Source: Bettongia penicillata ogilbyi
Lineage: Eukaryota > Chordata > Mammalia > Diprotodontia > Potoroidae
Direction of reading: 5' to 3'
Length of the DNA: 64,000 nucleotides
NCBI GenBank assembly: GCA_023548195.1
Contig: JAJHZJ010000014.1
Span: forward strand, 15,228,718-15,292,717
Below, in pieces: positions 12,755 to 23,439 of the stretch. Both the position numbers and the translations under genes were made by a program. Each line of letters starts with the position of its first letter. Within the stretch, counting starts at the first letter, position 1. The notes under the pieces were generated by a model, which saw only the letters and a program-made list of their open reading frames with translations, had not been told where the DNA came from and searched no databases.

Positions 12755-13640
12755 CAAACCAAGATTAGTCTATGATGGAGTAGATTGTATTTCTTTCTGA
12801 AGATAAAAGTCTCCTAGAGTTCCCAAATCCCTTTTAGCATCATTTGGGAACTTTTGAAGCACTGAAAGCATATATGTCATGTAAGCATCTATGACAACCC
12901 CAGATAACTATTTGAAATAGGTCAAATAGCTAAGTGCTGCAGAACAATGCAACCCAACCAGCAGTACTATTCCAGAAGAAAGAAATAGGGTGTTGGATTG
13001 GAATCCAGCTATAAAGCAAGTTACTGCAAAAACAGTTTTATAGTTTTTGTAATCAGCACAAATTAAACTGTTTTACTAGCAATAACAGGACTAACTTTAA
13101 AAAGGTTTGACAAAGCAGCAAGTAGTTAGGGCACTTGGCACATTCATTCATTTATAATGCTTGCTATATACTATTACAGAAGGACCAAGACAGGTCTGTA
13201 TTCTTACACCTCAGTTATTGACTATGCTACCAAAGCTACTGAGCCACGTCAGTGTGAGATTTCTTGAGCCATAGTGAAAAAGATGTAGGAGGGTACATAA
13301 GCTGCTAATAAAAGAAATGCAGCAACAATAGAGAAACAGCTCTGCCTGGTGACGTAATGGCTGGCAGTGGGCCAGATTTAGCAGTTCAGGTACAGCAGGA
13401 CTACTGAAAATACTACTTTTTCCCCCGTCACTTTGTTAGTGCTGCAGTTTTCCTAGGGGAGTCAGGATGCTAAACAAAAGGCTTGTTTTGCAGATTAAAG
13501 TTACAAAGCATTTGGACACGAAACTGAAGTGTCAGCTGCTTAAATTTAGAATGGAAAGTACTCATGGCAAAAGGTAAACCAACAATCCCGGGTTAGTGTC
13601 CATTTGACCTAAACTCCTCTCATACCACTCTGGGAGGCTA
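12755..13640. other. Unassigned intronic sequence next to the CpG island
   Basis: No exon or repeat family recognised. It is intron sequence immediately downstream of GPR137C exon 1. Confidence 0.45.
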
Positions 13641-13718
13641 TCTCTGGTACCCTCCCCTCCCCCATCCCCCCACTCCCCCCCGGACTCCCAGGTCCCTTTC
13701 CTCTCCGCTCCTCCTTAC

Positions 13719-14150
13719 CTCTGCCAGGTAGAGGTTGAGGAGACAGAGTGTAGAGAACTGGAGGCAGGAAGGAAAGCAGTAGAGCAGCCAGCGGGAGAAG
13801 AAGCGGAGGCTAGAGGGCGGCCAGAAAAGGGGCAGGGAGCCGCCGAGGGAGAAGGAGGCGGAGAAAAGAGTGGTCCTGAGTGCTGCCCACGAAAGGCAGA
13901 GGAAGAGGCAGAGGCTCTGGTAACTCAGCCGCCGCTCTCCGTAAAGGAGCAGCCGCCACAGCTGCAGGTAGGCAAAGGAGAAGAGGGCAGCGTATAACAA
14001 GGTGTGCAGGATGCTCAGGGCGAGCTGCGCGGAGCCCGGCACCACAGTGACAGCTGCAGCTCTTTCGCCTTCCTCGACTCTACTGCTGCCCATTGTCGCC
14101 CCACCAGCAGCCTCAAAGGCGGCTGGGGAGCCCCTGACAGTCCCGCTCAT
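13719..14150 (-). CDS. GPR137C: GPR137C, coding exon 1
   Basis: This exon encodes the first 144 residues of a GPR137-family seven-helix membrane protein. The family is lysosomal; GPR137B and relatives are known to act on Rag GTPases and mTORC1. A poorly conserved N-terminus (residues 1-37, no N-glycosylation motif) is followed by hydrophobic helices at about 42-66, 76-97 and 120-141. The block [16 protein letters not shown] and the segment [18 protein letters not shown] are family hallmarks. The serine/leucine-rich form with LYLAE at the end points to GPR137C rather than GPR137B, and the TXNDC16 neighbour agrees. Translation likely starts at MSGTV; a second Met lies at residue 20. The exon ends exactly after GAG, codon 144, in phase 0, with donor GTAAGG. 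The open frame beyond the donor is intron readthrough. Later exons are outside the window. Confidence 0.93.
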
Positions 14151-14800
14151 GAAAGGAGCTGAAGGTGGAGGCTCAGCGGGCAGGAAAAGACCGAACTTGG
14201 AGCCTCCAGAGTCCAGGGGGGTGGGGGGAGATGAAAGGATTTCCTCGTCACACCCCTTCCACCCCAGCCTACGGGAACGCTAATGACAGGATCCCTAAGC
14301 CACGGCCGAATCTCGGAGCTTCCTCCTCGCTTCCGGGGGTGAGGGTGGGGGGAAGATGTGGGCTCCTCCTCCTGCGGCTCCACAGTTGCAGAAAAAACAA
14401 CTCGGGACCGAAAGAATCAGCTGAGAAGCCCGAGCGCTCGCGGAGCTCGCTCCGCACCACTGGCTCGTCGGGATTGGCTCAGCTGGGCACGCCTCCGGCG
14501 AGCGCCGCGGATCTGGGGACCCCATCGCTGGCAAGCTAGCGGCTCGTGATTGGGCGGAGGCTTGCTCCCGCTGACGTTGCTTATGGGGCTAGTGTCAGCT
14601 CCGGCGCTCCTTTCGTTGGAGGACTCCCTCGCCGCAGGTCACCTATGGGCAGCTCCGGGCCCACCTTCTTTTGTTCCCATTGGCTTCAGGAACGTCTGCG
14701 TAAATAGCTTGAAGGAAGGGCGGAGCCTTGGGGGATTGCTTTTTGGGGGCGGAGAGTCCCTCTCAGGTAGGCGTAGTTTAGTCTCCTGATGTTGCTCTAG
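14151..14800. promoter_or_regulatory. Bidirectional GPR137C/TXNDC16 promoter
   Basis: This is the interval between the GPR137C start codon and the likely start of TXNDC16. On the plus strand it carries three ATTGG motifs (inverted CCAAT, NF-Y type) at 14473-14477, 14549-14553 and 14679-14683. It also has GGGCGG boxes at 14552-14557, 14718-14723 and 14747-14752, and a TGACGT half-site at 14572-14577. No TATA box is apparent. Part of the interval must be 5-prime UTR of each gene. The start sites are inferred, not visible. Confidence 0.75.
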
Positions 14801-14980
14801 TGAAGCATGGCGAGCTTGCCCGACGTGGACCTTCCTCCTGGAGGAGTTATCCTTTAGTCCTGGTTCGCTTCCATAGCCACATCCTTCTGCTTCCTCGGGA
14901 GCTGCAGCATTTTTGTGCAGCCTCTTCCGCACGGGTGTGGGGAGACTGGGCACAGACAGTGCTTAGGGAATACCAGGCAG
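14790..14980 (+). other. TXNDC16: TXNDC16 exon 1, untranslated
   Basis: A strong donor, CAG|GTGAGTCATG, lies at 14980/14981 inside the CpG island, on the strand and at the place expected for the first TXNDC16 exon. The coding start lies in exon 2 at 33075, and this exon contributes no residues to the main frame. The 5-prime limit is a guess because the start site cannot be read from sequence alone. Confidence 0.65.
14807..14857 (+). promoter_or_regulatory. Candidate upstream ORF in TXNDC16 exon 1
   Basis: An ATG in good context (A at -3, G at +4; GAAGCATGG) opens a 16-codon frame, MASLPDVDLPPGGVIL, ending at TAG. It lies wholly inside the predicted untranslated exon, upstream of the real start. 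If the transcript begins upstream of 14807, this frame could dampen translation of TXNDC16. Confidence 0.4.
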
Positions 14981-15154
14981 GTGAGTCATGGTGCTGTGTG
15001 GGTTTTTTGTATTTTTTTAATTCAGAGCCGATGCTGACTTCCCTCCCCTAATCTTTCATCCTTACGCTCTCGATGAGCCGCCTGCTGTGGGCTGCGCTGC
15101 AAGTGGTGGGGGAAGGAGCCCAAGGCCTAAGCCCCTTTTTGTGTGGCATGCCTT

Positions 15155-15305
15155 TTTTGGTCAGTCTGGTAAAAATCTATGGACCCTTTTTCAGAATGTT
15201 TTTAAATGCGTAAAATAGAACACATAGAATGACAAAGAAAACCAATAATACTGAAATAGTTAACAAAGTATCTATTTAAACAAGTTCATAGATCCCCTGC
15301 TCTAG
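15155..15305 (+). repeat. Unclassified interspersed repeat, copy 1
   Basis: The segment GGTCAGTCTGGTAAAAATCT ... AAATAGAACACATAGAATGA ... ACTGAAATAGTTAACAAAGT aligns with 61110-61300 in the same orientation. Two copies in one window show that it is a repeat, but I cannot name the family. Confidence 0.65.
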
Positions 15306-15812
15306 ACAGTGTTACAATATTTGTCAGTTGAGGTAGATAGATTACCTTCTGTAGTTGAATATTTCTCTCACTCTTCCTGGCGAATTTTCCTGGGGGTGAG
15401 GGTTGGGAGGGAAATTAAAGAAAGTTCCACAGTTAAGATTTGATTGGTAAAGTTCACACATCCCTAATTTGCAAGATGTCCACAATACAGAAAGGAGATG
15501 GGAAGGGAGTCAAGTGCATCCCAGGAGTGGGAAATTTGGAACCTCTGTCTTTTTCCTCCTAACTGTGCTTAAGGATATCAGAAAAATGGGATTTGACGGG
15601 AGTTTGAAGAAGAGCATTTGGAAAGATGGCCTAAGAATGACTAGAAAAAAGGGAGGTAGGCAGAAGAGGTGAAGATGAGAGTATCTGTGGCTGCTTTGTT
15701 GAAGACGTTGATGGCACACCAGTATATAAGACTTTTGGGGGGTCTGTAGGGACTCTGAAATGTTTTGAGCATTTAATATGTGTGCCTGTTGTTTACACTG
15801 ATAAGTGTGTAA

Positions 15813-16034
15813 GTTTGTGGAGAGCAGGAACTTAAATTTTTGTCTTTGTTTTGGTTTTTCCTAGTCTTTATGTGCTTTCCTAGTAATTTTGTGGAGAGCA
15901 GGAACTTAAATTTTTGTCTTTGTTTTGGTTTTTCCTAGTCTTTATGTGCTTTCCTAGTAAGTTTGTGGAGAGCAGGAACTTACATTTTTGTCTTTGTTTT
16001 GGTTTTTCCTAGTCTTTATGTGCTTTTCCTAGTC
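15813..16034. repeat. 74-bp tandem repeat, three copies
   Basis: The unit starts GTTTGTGGAGAGCAGGAAC and ends near TGTGCTTTCCTAGTAA. The GTGGAGAGCA landmark falls at 15817, 15891 and 15965, giving an exact 74-bp period. The copies are nearly identical; the third has C for A in one position and an extra T near its end. Confidence 0.97.
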
Positions 16035-16574
16035 TTAGTATTTGCTTGTTGATAGAGGAGAGTGGCCATCTCTTTCAAAGACCTTTACTCAAGAGAGGCA
16101 TAGTATGTGGTTTTGATTTTAGAGCTTCTTTCTTTGGAAGAAATAAAATCCATGGGCATTGTTAATGAGATAATAAGGGTTTATTGACTTTTGCTCCCAA
16201 TTTTCCTCGTTTGACATTTTAATCAAAAAATCAAGAAAATCTCGTTGACTTTTTTTAAGAGTACAAAGCTTTATACAATTTTTCCATGTGTAAGTTGTTA
16301 TTAAAAAACTAGAATATGAGAGATGAGAGTTTCTACCAAATTTTGTTTTTCAAAATCTAATATCATGCAACAAAAATCACTCATTTTGATAACTGACTTT
16401 TTTATCCATATTATTCATGGATCATGAAGCATGTAGCAAAAAAGGCAACAACCTGAAATTCATTTTTTAGACTTTTTGGATACAATTTTTACCCCTCCCA
16501 AAAGCAATGTGTTTTCATTGTTAATGAAAATATATTTTATAGTTGTTATCTAGCTTTCTATCTCTATCTAATTT

Positions 16575-16740
16575 GTCCTTGTGATTTTACTAGTGTAGGG
16601 AGCTCCTCATGTAGAAATTTCATTTATTGTCAGGTTAGCAACTATTTATAATATAGCCATTTAGTTGTTACTTGGGGCACAGAGAGGTTGTTGCTTCTCT
16701 ATGTTCATGCTTTTTTCAGAGATAGAAATGAAATTCAAGT
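16575..16740 (-). repeat. tRNA/CORE-type SINE
   Basis: The plus strand reads TTTTACTAGTGTAGGGAGCT, matching the copies at 10670 and 35760, followed by a diverged GAAATTCAAGTCTTACAAGG box. Confidence 0.5.
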
Positions 16741-16944
16741 CTTACAAGGTCTGCAAAGAACTGCTTCATCAACATATTGATATATCTTATAAAATATTTT
16801 ACTCATTTATTATTGATGGTTTGTCATTAAAAAATATGTAGTTTTGTGTATAGATTGTGAATTAAATGCAGAAATAATATTTTGTGAAAAGTATTCCTAT
16901 TTTGTTCTATTCTTTTTCTGCAAACATATAGATATATTAGAATG

Positions 16945-17530
16945 TATTTATTCTAAGCACTGTGATAGGTTCTGGAAATATGAATACCAGAAAGAGATAG
17001 TTTCTGTCCCTAAGGTTCTGCTAAGGAGATACAGCATGTTTAAAGATAAATAAATTCAAGACATATACAAAGTAATTGGGGAGAGGAAAGAGTAACAACT
17101 GGCGAAATTAGGAAAGACTTCTTGTATACTGTAGCACTTGAGCTGAATCTTGAAGGAACCTAGGGTTTCCAAGAGGACAGAGGTAAAGAACATTTCAGCT
17201 ATGGGGGAAAGCCTGTGCAAAGGCATGGAAGTGAGAACTGAAATGTCCTGTGTGGGGGAAAGCAATTTGGGAGTATAGAGGAGTAAAATGTAACCATGGA
17301 AAGATGGACAGGAGCCAGGTTGTAAAGGATTTTAAATACCAAACACTGGAATCTTTTTTTTTTTTAACCTAGAGACAACAGAAATCAATTTAAACTTCTT
17401 GAGCAAGGGAGTAGTGTAGTTTGGTTTAAGCTTTAGGAATATAATTTTTTAATAGCTTTCTAGAGTATGTATCTCAGTGGGAAAGGACTGAATGCAGGGA
17501 GCCCAGTCCAGAGGCTAATGTAATAAATAG
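16945..17530 (-). repeat. L2 LINE fragment
   Basis: The plus strand reads as antisense L2: TTGAGCTGAATCTTGAAGGA, CCTGTGCAAAGGCATGGAAG, CAGGTTGTAAAGGATTTTAA. The same order of blocks is found in the antisense L2 copies at 57755-58035 and 60660-61810. Confidence 0.75.
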
Positions 17531-17994
17531 TTTGGGCTGAGGGGTCAGGGACATTTTGTTTGTATGCTTGTGGGAAATTCTCAAGTTAGGAGGGATTTCA
17601 GAGGCTCTCATGTCCAACCCCTTAACCTGAGCAAGAATCCTCTCTATCACATAGCTTTGCTTTACTCTGATCTCCCATAGTTTTCCCCCTCTGCTTCCTA
17701 AAAATACTTTCCTAAAACAAAATGATCAGATTTCTCCTCCTAGTCCAAATTAATCTCCGTTACCTTACAAAGGAAATTGGCTTTTATCTTTTTTGACAGA
17801 GATGTTAGGTTGTGTCTTGTTTTTTGTTCTATTTAAAAAACATTCTCTGCCTAATGGAAATAAACATTCAGAGTTACAGAATTCCCATGGTTTTAGATGA
17901 TTACAAACATTTTGGGACAAAATGTTTTCCAGGGAAATTTGAAAATATTTTTTGGCTATATATGCATACTACTGGATTTGCACGGTGAATGATT

Positions 17995-18740
17995 TCTTTT
18001 TTAAAAAAATTCAACAGTACTTTATTTTCCAAGTACATGTAAATACTAATTTTAAGCTTCATTTTTAAAAGATTTTGGGTTCCAAATTTTTCTTCCTCCC
18101 TTCCTTTCCTCCCCCTCCCCATGACAGCAACCAATCTGATATAAATTATACATGTGCAGTCACATAAAACACATTTCCATATTAGTCATATTGTCAAAGA
18201 AGAAACAGAATGAAAGGAAAAAACCACAAAACCCCCAATAAAGTGAAAATAGCATGCTTTGATCTGCATTCAAATTCCATTAGTTCTTTCTCTGGATATG
18301 GATAACATTTTCCATCATGAGTCTTTTGAAATTGTCTTGTATCATTGTATTGCTGAGAAGAACTAAGTCAGTCATAGTTGATCATTGCACAGTATTGCTG
18401 TTACTGTGTACAATATTCTCCTGGTTTTGTTCATTTCACTCAGCTTCAGTTCATGTAAGTCTTTCCCCTTTTTTCTAAAATCAATTTGCTCATTTTTTCT
18501 TATAGCACAATAGTATTCCATTATATTTATATACCACAACTTGTTCAGCCGTTCCCCAACTGATGGGCATCCCCTCAATCTCCAATTCTTTGCCACCATA
18601 AACGAGCTGCTATAAATATTTTTGTACTTGTAGGTTCTTTTCCCTTTTTTATGATATCTTGGGGATATAGATCTAGTAATGTTATTGTTGGATCAAAGAG
18701 TATGCACAATTTGATTGCCCTTTGGGCATAGTTGTGAATG
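17995..18740 (-). mobile_element. L1 3-prime end fragment
   Basis: Antisense L1 3-prime UTR and ORF2 C-terminus. The minus-strand frame at 18372-18599 reads WRLRGCPSVGERLNKLWYINIMEYYCAI, the conserved ORF2 C-terminal block. It ends near 18740 at a TTTGGGCATAGTTGTGAATG junction. Confidence 0.9.
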
Positions 18741-19129
18741 ATTTCTGTATTTGTAAAGCTTGTTTGTAGTTTGTTGATAACTATGTTATTTGCTGGAGCA
18801 AAATGAAGACTAGAACTTGTAACTGTAGGTTTTGAACATGTTTGCAAATACTACATTTTCCCAGTTATTATTGCAACAAATGCAATGTCAATTCAGTTAT
18901 TTATAACAAAGATTATATAATTATGGTATTTTCCACAGAATGAGAAGTAGTTCATAAAGTCAGTATCCCTTTGAAGAAAGTAATATTATCATTTTGCTGG
19001 AGAAACTGAGTTATATTATTTGCCTAAGGTGACTCAGATGTTAGTGAAGATAGACACAATTTATTTCAGATCTTTACCCAGTGTACTTGGGCATCTCTCT
19101 GAGTTAATAAAATAAAGCAGTTTGATTTT

Positions 19130-19320
19130 TTTTTATATTAATAGTTCTTGAAAAATGGTTTTCATTGTAGTCTTTTTTTACATATCACTTACATTTCCTA
19201 ATGCATTTCAGCTTCCCTTTCTTCCCTTCCCTCAAGAGAAAACCATACACTATAACCAAGACAAAAAAAGGATCTAAAAAAATCAGTTTAGCGAAACTAA
19301 AGAGCCAGGGTTTCTGGTTA
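19130..19320 (-). repeat. L1 3-prime UTR-like fragment
   Basis: TTACATTTCCTAATGCATTT, a CTTCCCTTTCTTCCC stretch and AAAAAATCAGTTTAGCGAAA resemble the antisense L1 3-prime UTR type also present at the right edge (63700-64000). Confidence 0.45.
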
Positions 19321-20290
19321 AGTTGGCTGAGTAAAAAGTTACAGACCATCTCTCCTATAAGTGCTATATTGTAAACAATAAAATTTGCACTGAATCAAAT
19401 GATAGAAATAATTCTCTGGGTACACTTTTTGTGGTATGATATTTTTCCCATGCCTTTGTCATTCTTCTTCAGATACTTTGTGAATAACTTCTTCAGCTCC
19501 CTTATAATTGGTGCCTCTAGTATGTATCTCCAATATGCACATGGTTGACTTTTTCCCTTGTGATTCACTTTAGTGTCATTTCTGCCTCCTCTATAGGAAC
19601 ATCTAAGACTGTCATGTTGGAACCCAAGTATGGCAGCTCCACTGTACTTGATGGTGAAAAAGTTTATTCTCAAAATACTTCTAGATCTTTCATATTTTCC
19701 TCATTGTTCTTTTCCTGATTATTGTGCTTAGCCCCTCACTAAGCATTCTTTCAATTGATTTTACATTTCACTACTTTCTCTATTTTACAAGAGGATGCTG
19801 CTCATTATGTTCATTCTTCTCTCTAGGCTTTTACAAATATGTTTATATTCTTGTGTTGCTTTTGATTCTTGGCAGGTGTTTGTTCAGTGCATTTTGTAGA
19901 CTGTTGTAACAGTTTACACTCATTTAAACTTCCTTATGAAATTATTATAGTCTGTGTCTATGTCCTTTCCTCCACTGACATCTTATTTTAATTAACAGCT
20001 TGTTTGAATTGAGAAGGTTAGAATTGAGTTGCTTCAGTTGCACTTAGTAAATTTTCACATTTTTTTTTTTGTACTAGATTTGATCTTTGCTCTAAGAAGC
20101 CTGTGGTCTGATTCTCCAGACAGCTGATTCAGGAATGCTTCCCACATTAGTTATGTCCTTTCTTGTCTTTACTTTCTGCCATTTTTTGACAAAAATATGA
20201 TCCTTTGCCAAAGCCCGGTGTAGTTGACTTCTTCGCCTCCCATCTCCTGTAGCAGTTTTTATTATCATATCATGAATCTTTAACTTTTTC
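19321..20290. other. Unassigned intronic sequence
   Basis: A 92-codon minus-strand frame (19395-19673) has no recognisable domain. No repeat family is recognised. Confidence 0.45.
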
Positions 20291-20294
20291 CTAT

Positions 20295-20545
20295 AATAAT
20301 AGCAACATTTATATAGCACTTCAATGTTTGCAAAGTGCTTTTGAAATATTTCATTTTTATCCTCCCAGCAATCCTGGGAGGTAACTGCTATTACTATTTC
20401 CATTTTAAAGATAGGGGAACTGAAGCAGATACAAGACACTGACTTATCCCACCGTCACACACTAGTAAATGTCTAAGGCTGTATTTGAACTCAGGTCTTC
20501 TTTATTCCACATTACTCTGCTTCACATATCTTGTGATCTAGGCAT
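20295..20545 (-). repeat. MIR/CORE-type SINE
   Basis: The plus strand reads ATAGCAACATTTATATAGCA, then CCATTTTAAAGATAGGGGAA and TTTGAACTCAGGTCTTCTTT, the reversed CORE-SINE order. Confidence 0.8.
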
Positions 20546-20659
20546 GCTAGCTTTATTACTGTTTCTCATACAAGGCACTTCAATTTCCCACTCTTTTATA
20601 TGTCTGTATTTGTTCATATAAGAAGATACAGCTATGTTAAAGTAGGCATATGAGTATAT

Positions 20660-20890
20660 CCTACACATAAGTAACTGCCCAAGTGATTTTCCTAAAGCAT
20701 AGGTTTGGCCACATCCTATTCCAAAGGCTTGTTGCTTCTAGGATAAAATAGAGGGTCCTTTATTTAGCTTTTAAAGACCTGCACATCTTAGACTCATTAT
20801 ACTTTCCTTAGGTACAAGTCTGTTTCCCATTTTCTAGCCTTTGCACTGTTTGCTAAGTTATGTGCCTTCCTCCAACTCTGTTCACCACAT
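20660..20890 (+). repeat. L2 LINE fragment
   Basis: TTTTCCTAAAGCATAGGTTT and TTCTAGGATAAAATAGAGGG match the L2 3-prime blocks seen at 12300-12400. Confidence 0.65.
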
Positions 20891-20929
20891 CAGTAGTAGG
20901 AGTAGAGGGGGAGGGTGAAAGGCATCTAG

Positions 20930-21890
20930 GGATTACGATATGGAAAGGCATGAGCTTGGATAGGATAGGGTCAAGGAATTTAAGAAGAGAAGACATTGTT
21001 GAAGTAGTTAACTAATAGAGTCAAGGTTAGAACAGAATTGATAGCCTTGAAGAGTACTTAAGAATAGAGGGATTAAGGTCATGGTGAGGATGAAGTGTAG
21101 TTTTAGAAGGCTTATGGAGAGATAGAATGATAGGTTAGGAGCAGACAAAGGGACTGTGTAGAGTTTGATCATTGAAGTGGAATGCTTGTGCATGATGATG
21201 ATATCAAGAGTGTGACCAAACTTTGTGTGTAGGTGAGATATACAGTGAAAAACTAGGCCATGGGAGTTGAGAAGATTAGGGATTCTTTTTAATTGTCCCT
21301 TGTCGCACTTGATTATGCTTTTAGTATTAGAGGTTAGATATTGTGTTAGATCAGGAACTGGGGTATAGATGATTTTTGTGAACCAGGTAGAAAGAAGAGG
21401 TGGTCTGCTGGGGACTAGTTGATAATAGATACCTTGATCTGAAATGGGTGACAAAACTCGAATGGAGTCAATCTCAAAGGAGTGTGATTTAGATAAAGGA
21501 AGAGTCTTGGAGTGGTGTTTGGGTATTTAGACTTCCTCTCCAGGATTAGTATGTTCAGGACACATGAGAAATGGTATACAGTACTAGAGAGAGTATCTAG
21601 TCATCTGCGGGGGTGTTCAGTTTTTGGTTAACAGTAGATGGCAGGAACCCAAGAAGAGCAAGTCTAAAATGAAGAGAAGTTTAACTATGGAATGGGAGAT
21701 TAAGAGGGCACAATGAAAGGGTTGGACGTATACAAGAAAGGAGAAGGAGAGAAAGGAAAGTGACTTTGGGGGGGAAAGGTTATGCTTAAACAACTTGCAA
21801 TTCATCATCACAGAGATGATGAGAGGAAGAAGGTAAGGTGATTTAGTTAGTGACAGGGGTTGAGTCCAGGCATAGGACACTTACCACAAT
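20930..21890 (-). repeat. L2/CR1-type LINE, endonuclease part
   Basis: The minus-strand frame at 21008-21454 contains LLNSHGLVFHCISHLHTKFG followed by HTLDII. This matches the C-terminal end of L2-type endonuclease (pattern GHTLDLV). The upstream piece at 21617-21880 is consistent with more of the same element. It is broken by stops. Confidence 0.6.
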
Positions 21891-21899
21891 CCTCATGTT

Positions 21900-22985
21900 C
21901 TCCTCAGTTTACTAGACTCATCAGATCATGGAGAGGGATTAGAAAGGAGAGGGAAAAGGAGAGGGTGACACTGATGGATGCTTCTATGACAAATGGGCTA
22001 CTTAAAAACCTTTATGTCTACATCTGTTTATGAGCAGGGATGAGTCCTTATCCTATGCATTTTCCATTGGGTGAAATAAAGGTGGTTGTAAAACAATAAA
22101 GCAGTCATTCCAGCAGTGGAGGTGGGGTGATGGAAGGAACTTGACCCCGGTTCAGAAGTGCAAAAGAAGAGAACAAAATCTTTCTAAAAATTTAAATTAG
22201 CTGACAAGACATAGAGAGACATATAAACATAGATGAAAGAAACACAAAGACCAACTTAGCAGCACTGAAAATCTCTTGCTAGCTTTGGTTTTAGATCTTT
22301 AAAAAAATCAAGTTAAAATGCACATCTTCTCCAATCACATAGATACCTGCAAGATTTCAAGGCTAGCTATAATTGTTGTCCCTTGACAGTTCCCTTAAGG
22401 GGAACAAAGCCATCTTTGGATACTTTGTCACCCATACAGAATACATGCACAAACAGAAACAACAGCAAATAACCCTAAAATTTGTATTTCCAATTATATT
22501 TCTTCATATCTCATTTTCTTTATATATTCAGTTGGATATCGAGACCTCTTTGACTATACCACCTTGGCTAGCACCCTGGCTATGGGGTCAAAAACCCAGT
22601 CCGTTTTGGCCACTCCAAAGTCTGGATAGCCTGTAACCTCCCAAAGCTCTCTTTGGCTGAGTTTTCTAGCTAGGGGCAACTAGCCTCAATCCTGTCCTAG
22701 GTAACTAACTTTATCCTTCATCCAGCACACTTATTCAAATAGGATTTTCAAATCTGCATTGGCTGAGATACCCATAAACAAACAAGGTCTTATCTTCGTC
22801 CCATTAACTGTGGTTGACCTGCTCTCTCTTGTAATGAGGAACTCAGCCCAAAGAGAGGGGAGTTCAAAATATGAGTGGAGAAGTAAAACTCTTTGAACCA
22901 GAGATCTGACACAAGTGGAGAAAAAAAAACAACCTCATGTAACCTTCATCTGAAGCCTGTGGCTAGTCTAAGTCACTTTCTCTCA
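21900..22985. other. Unassigned intronic sequence
   Basis: No exon or named repeat. An 87-codon plus frame at 22373-22636 has no recognisable domain. Confidence 0.45.
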
Positions 22986-22989
22986 TCAT

Positions 22990-23400
22990 AACCCACCACT
23001 AACACCATTTGTCAACATGCAATCACAACATGATAAAGATTTTGTGAAAACCAGGTTCATTACAAGAGAAATGAACGTGCATATGGAACCCAAAGAATTC
23101 ACAACCCGTACAGAAATTTGCATATTTATGACAGCAGAGTAAAGGAAGGAGAAGATACCAGGAAGGGGCATGGCTTGGGAGGAGTGAAGGTCCAATAAAA
23201 GTAGGAAGAGGACAAAATCCTTCCTGCAGGGGAGGAGCAAGATAACAGCAAAAACTTCATACTTTTCCCTTGGGAATTCAACTATGAAGATAAGAGAGTC
23301 CACATATTTGCAGGATCTCAGCTGCACAAGCAGATTTCCTACTCTGGCACAGGCTGACTGACAGATGAAGAAAATGTGCCCTAAAAATTATCTGCTTACC
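22990..23400 (-). repeat. LTR-like repeat, family X, copy 1
   Basis: It aligns with 29150-29550: AATCACAACATGATAAAG near the left, AGAAATTTGCATATTTATGA in the middle, TTTTCCCTTGGGAATTC and TCAGCTGCACAAGCAG on the right. The layout fits a minus-strand solo LTR, but I cannot fix its TG...CA ends. No viral coding sequence is attached. Confidence 0.45.
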
Positions 23401-23439
23401 CAACCCTAGCCTGGTCACTTTTGCAGATACCACCCTATA

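Larger units (their letters stand above)
1..13718 (-). other. GPR137C: GPR137C intron 1 (partial)
   Basis: This is everything downstream of the GPR137C exon 1 donor on the minus strand. The donor reads GAG|GTAAGG, with its GT at 13718-13717. I found no second GPR137C exon here: the expected continuation after LYLAE does not appear in any minus-strand frame. The intron therefore extends past the left edge. It is filled with L1, L2 and SINE remnants, listed separately. Confidence 0.8.
13640..15120. promoter_or_regulatory. CpG island spanning both gene starts
   Basis: CpG dinucleotides and G+C are dense here and scarce in the rest of the window. The island covers GPR137C exon 1, the gap between the two genes and TXNDC16 exon 1. 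Its limits are judged by eye. Confidence 0.85.

Noticed and set aside
14002..14549. Several overlapping plus-strand frames in the CpG island.
   Set aside because: They are GC-rich shadows antisense to GPR137C exon 1 or its 5-prime UTR; stop codons are rare in such sequence by chance.
14473..14683. ER-stress response elements next to the CCAAT boxes.
   Set aside because: None of the three CCAAT boxes is followed at nine bases by CCACG, and the compact form is also absent.
14640..14953. A 104-codon minus-strand frame upstream of GPR137C.
   Set aside because: It lies antisense to TXNDC16 exon 1 and the promoter, has low-complexity composition and no domain.
15813..16034. A CRISPR-like array.
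   Set aside because: The 74-bp copies are directly adjacent, with no unique spacers, in a vertebrate intron.
19395..19673. A 92-codon minus-strand frame as a small gene.
   Set aside because: No domain, no splice context and no homologue I recognise; the length is compatible with chance in AT-rich DNA.
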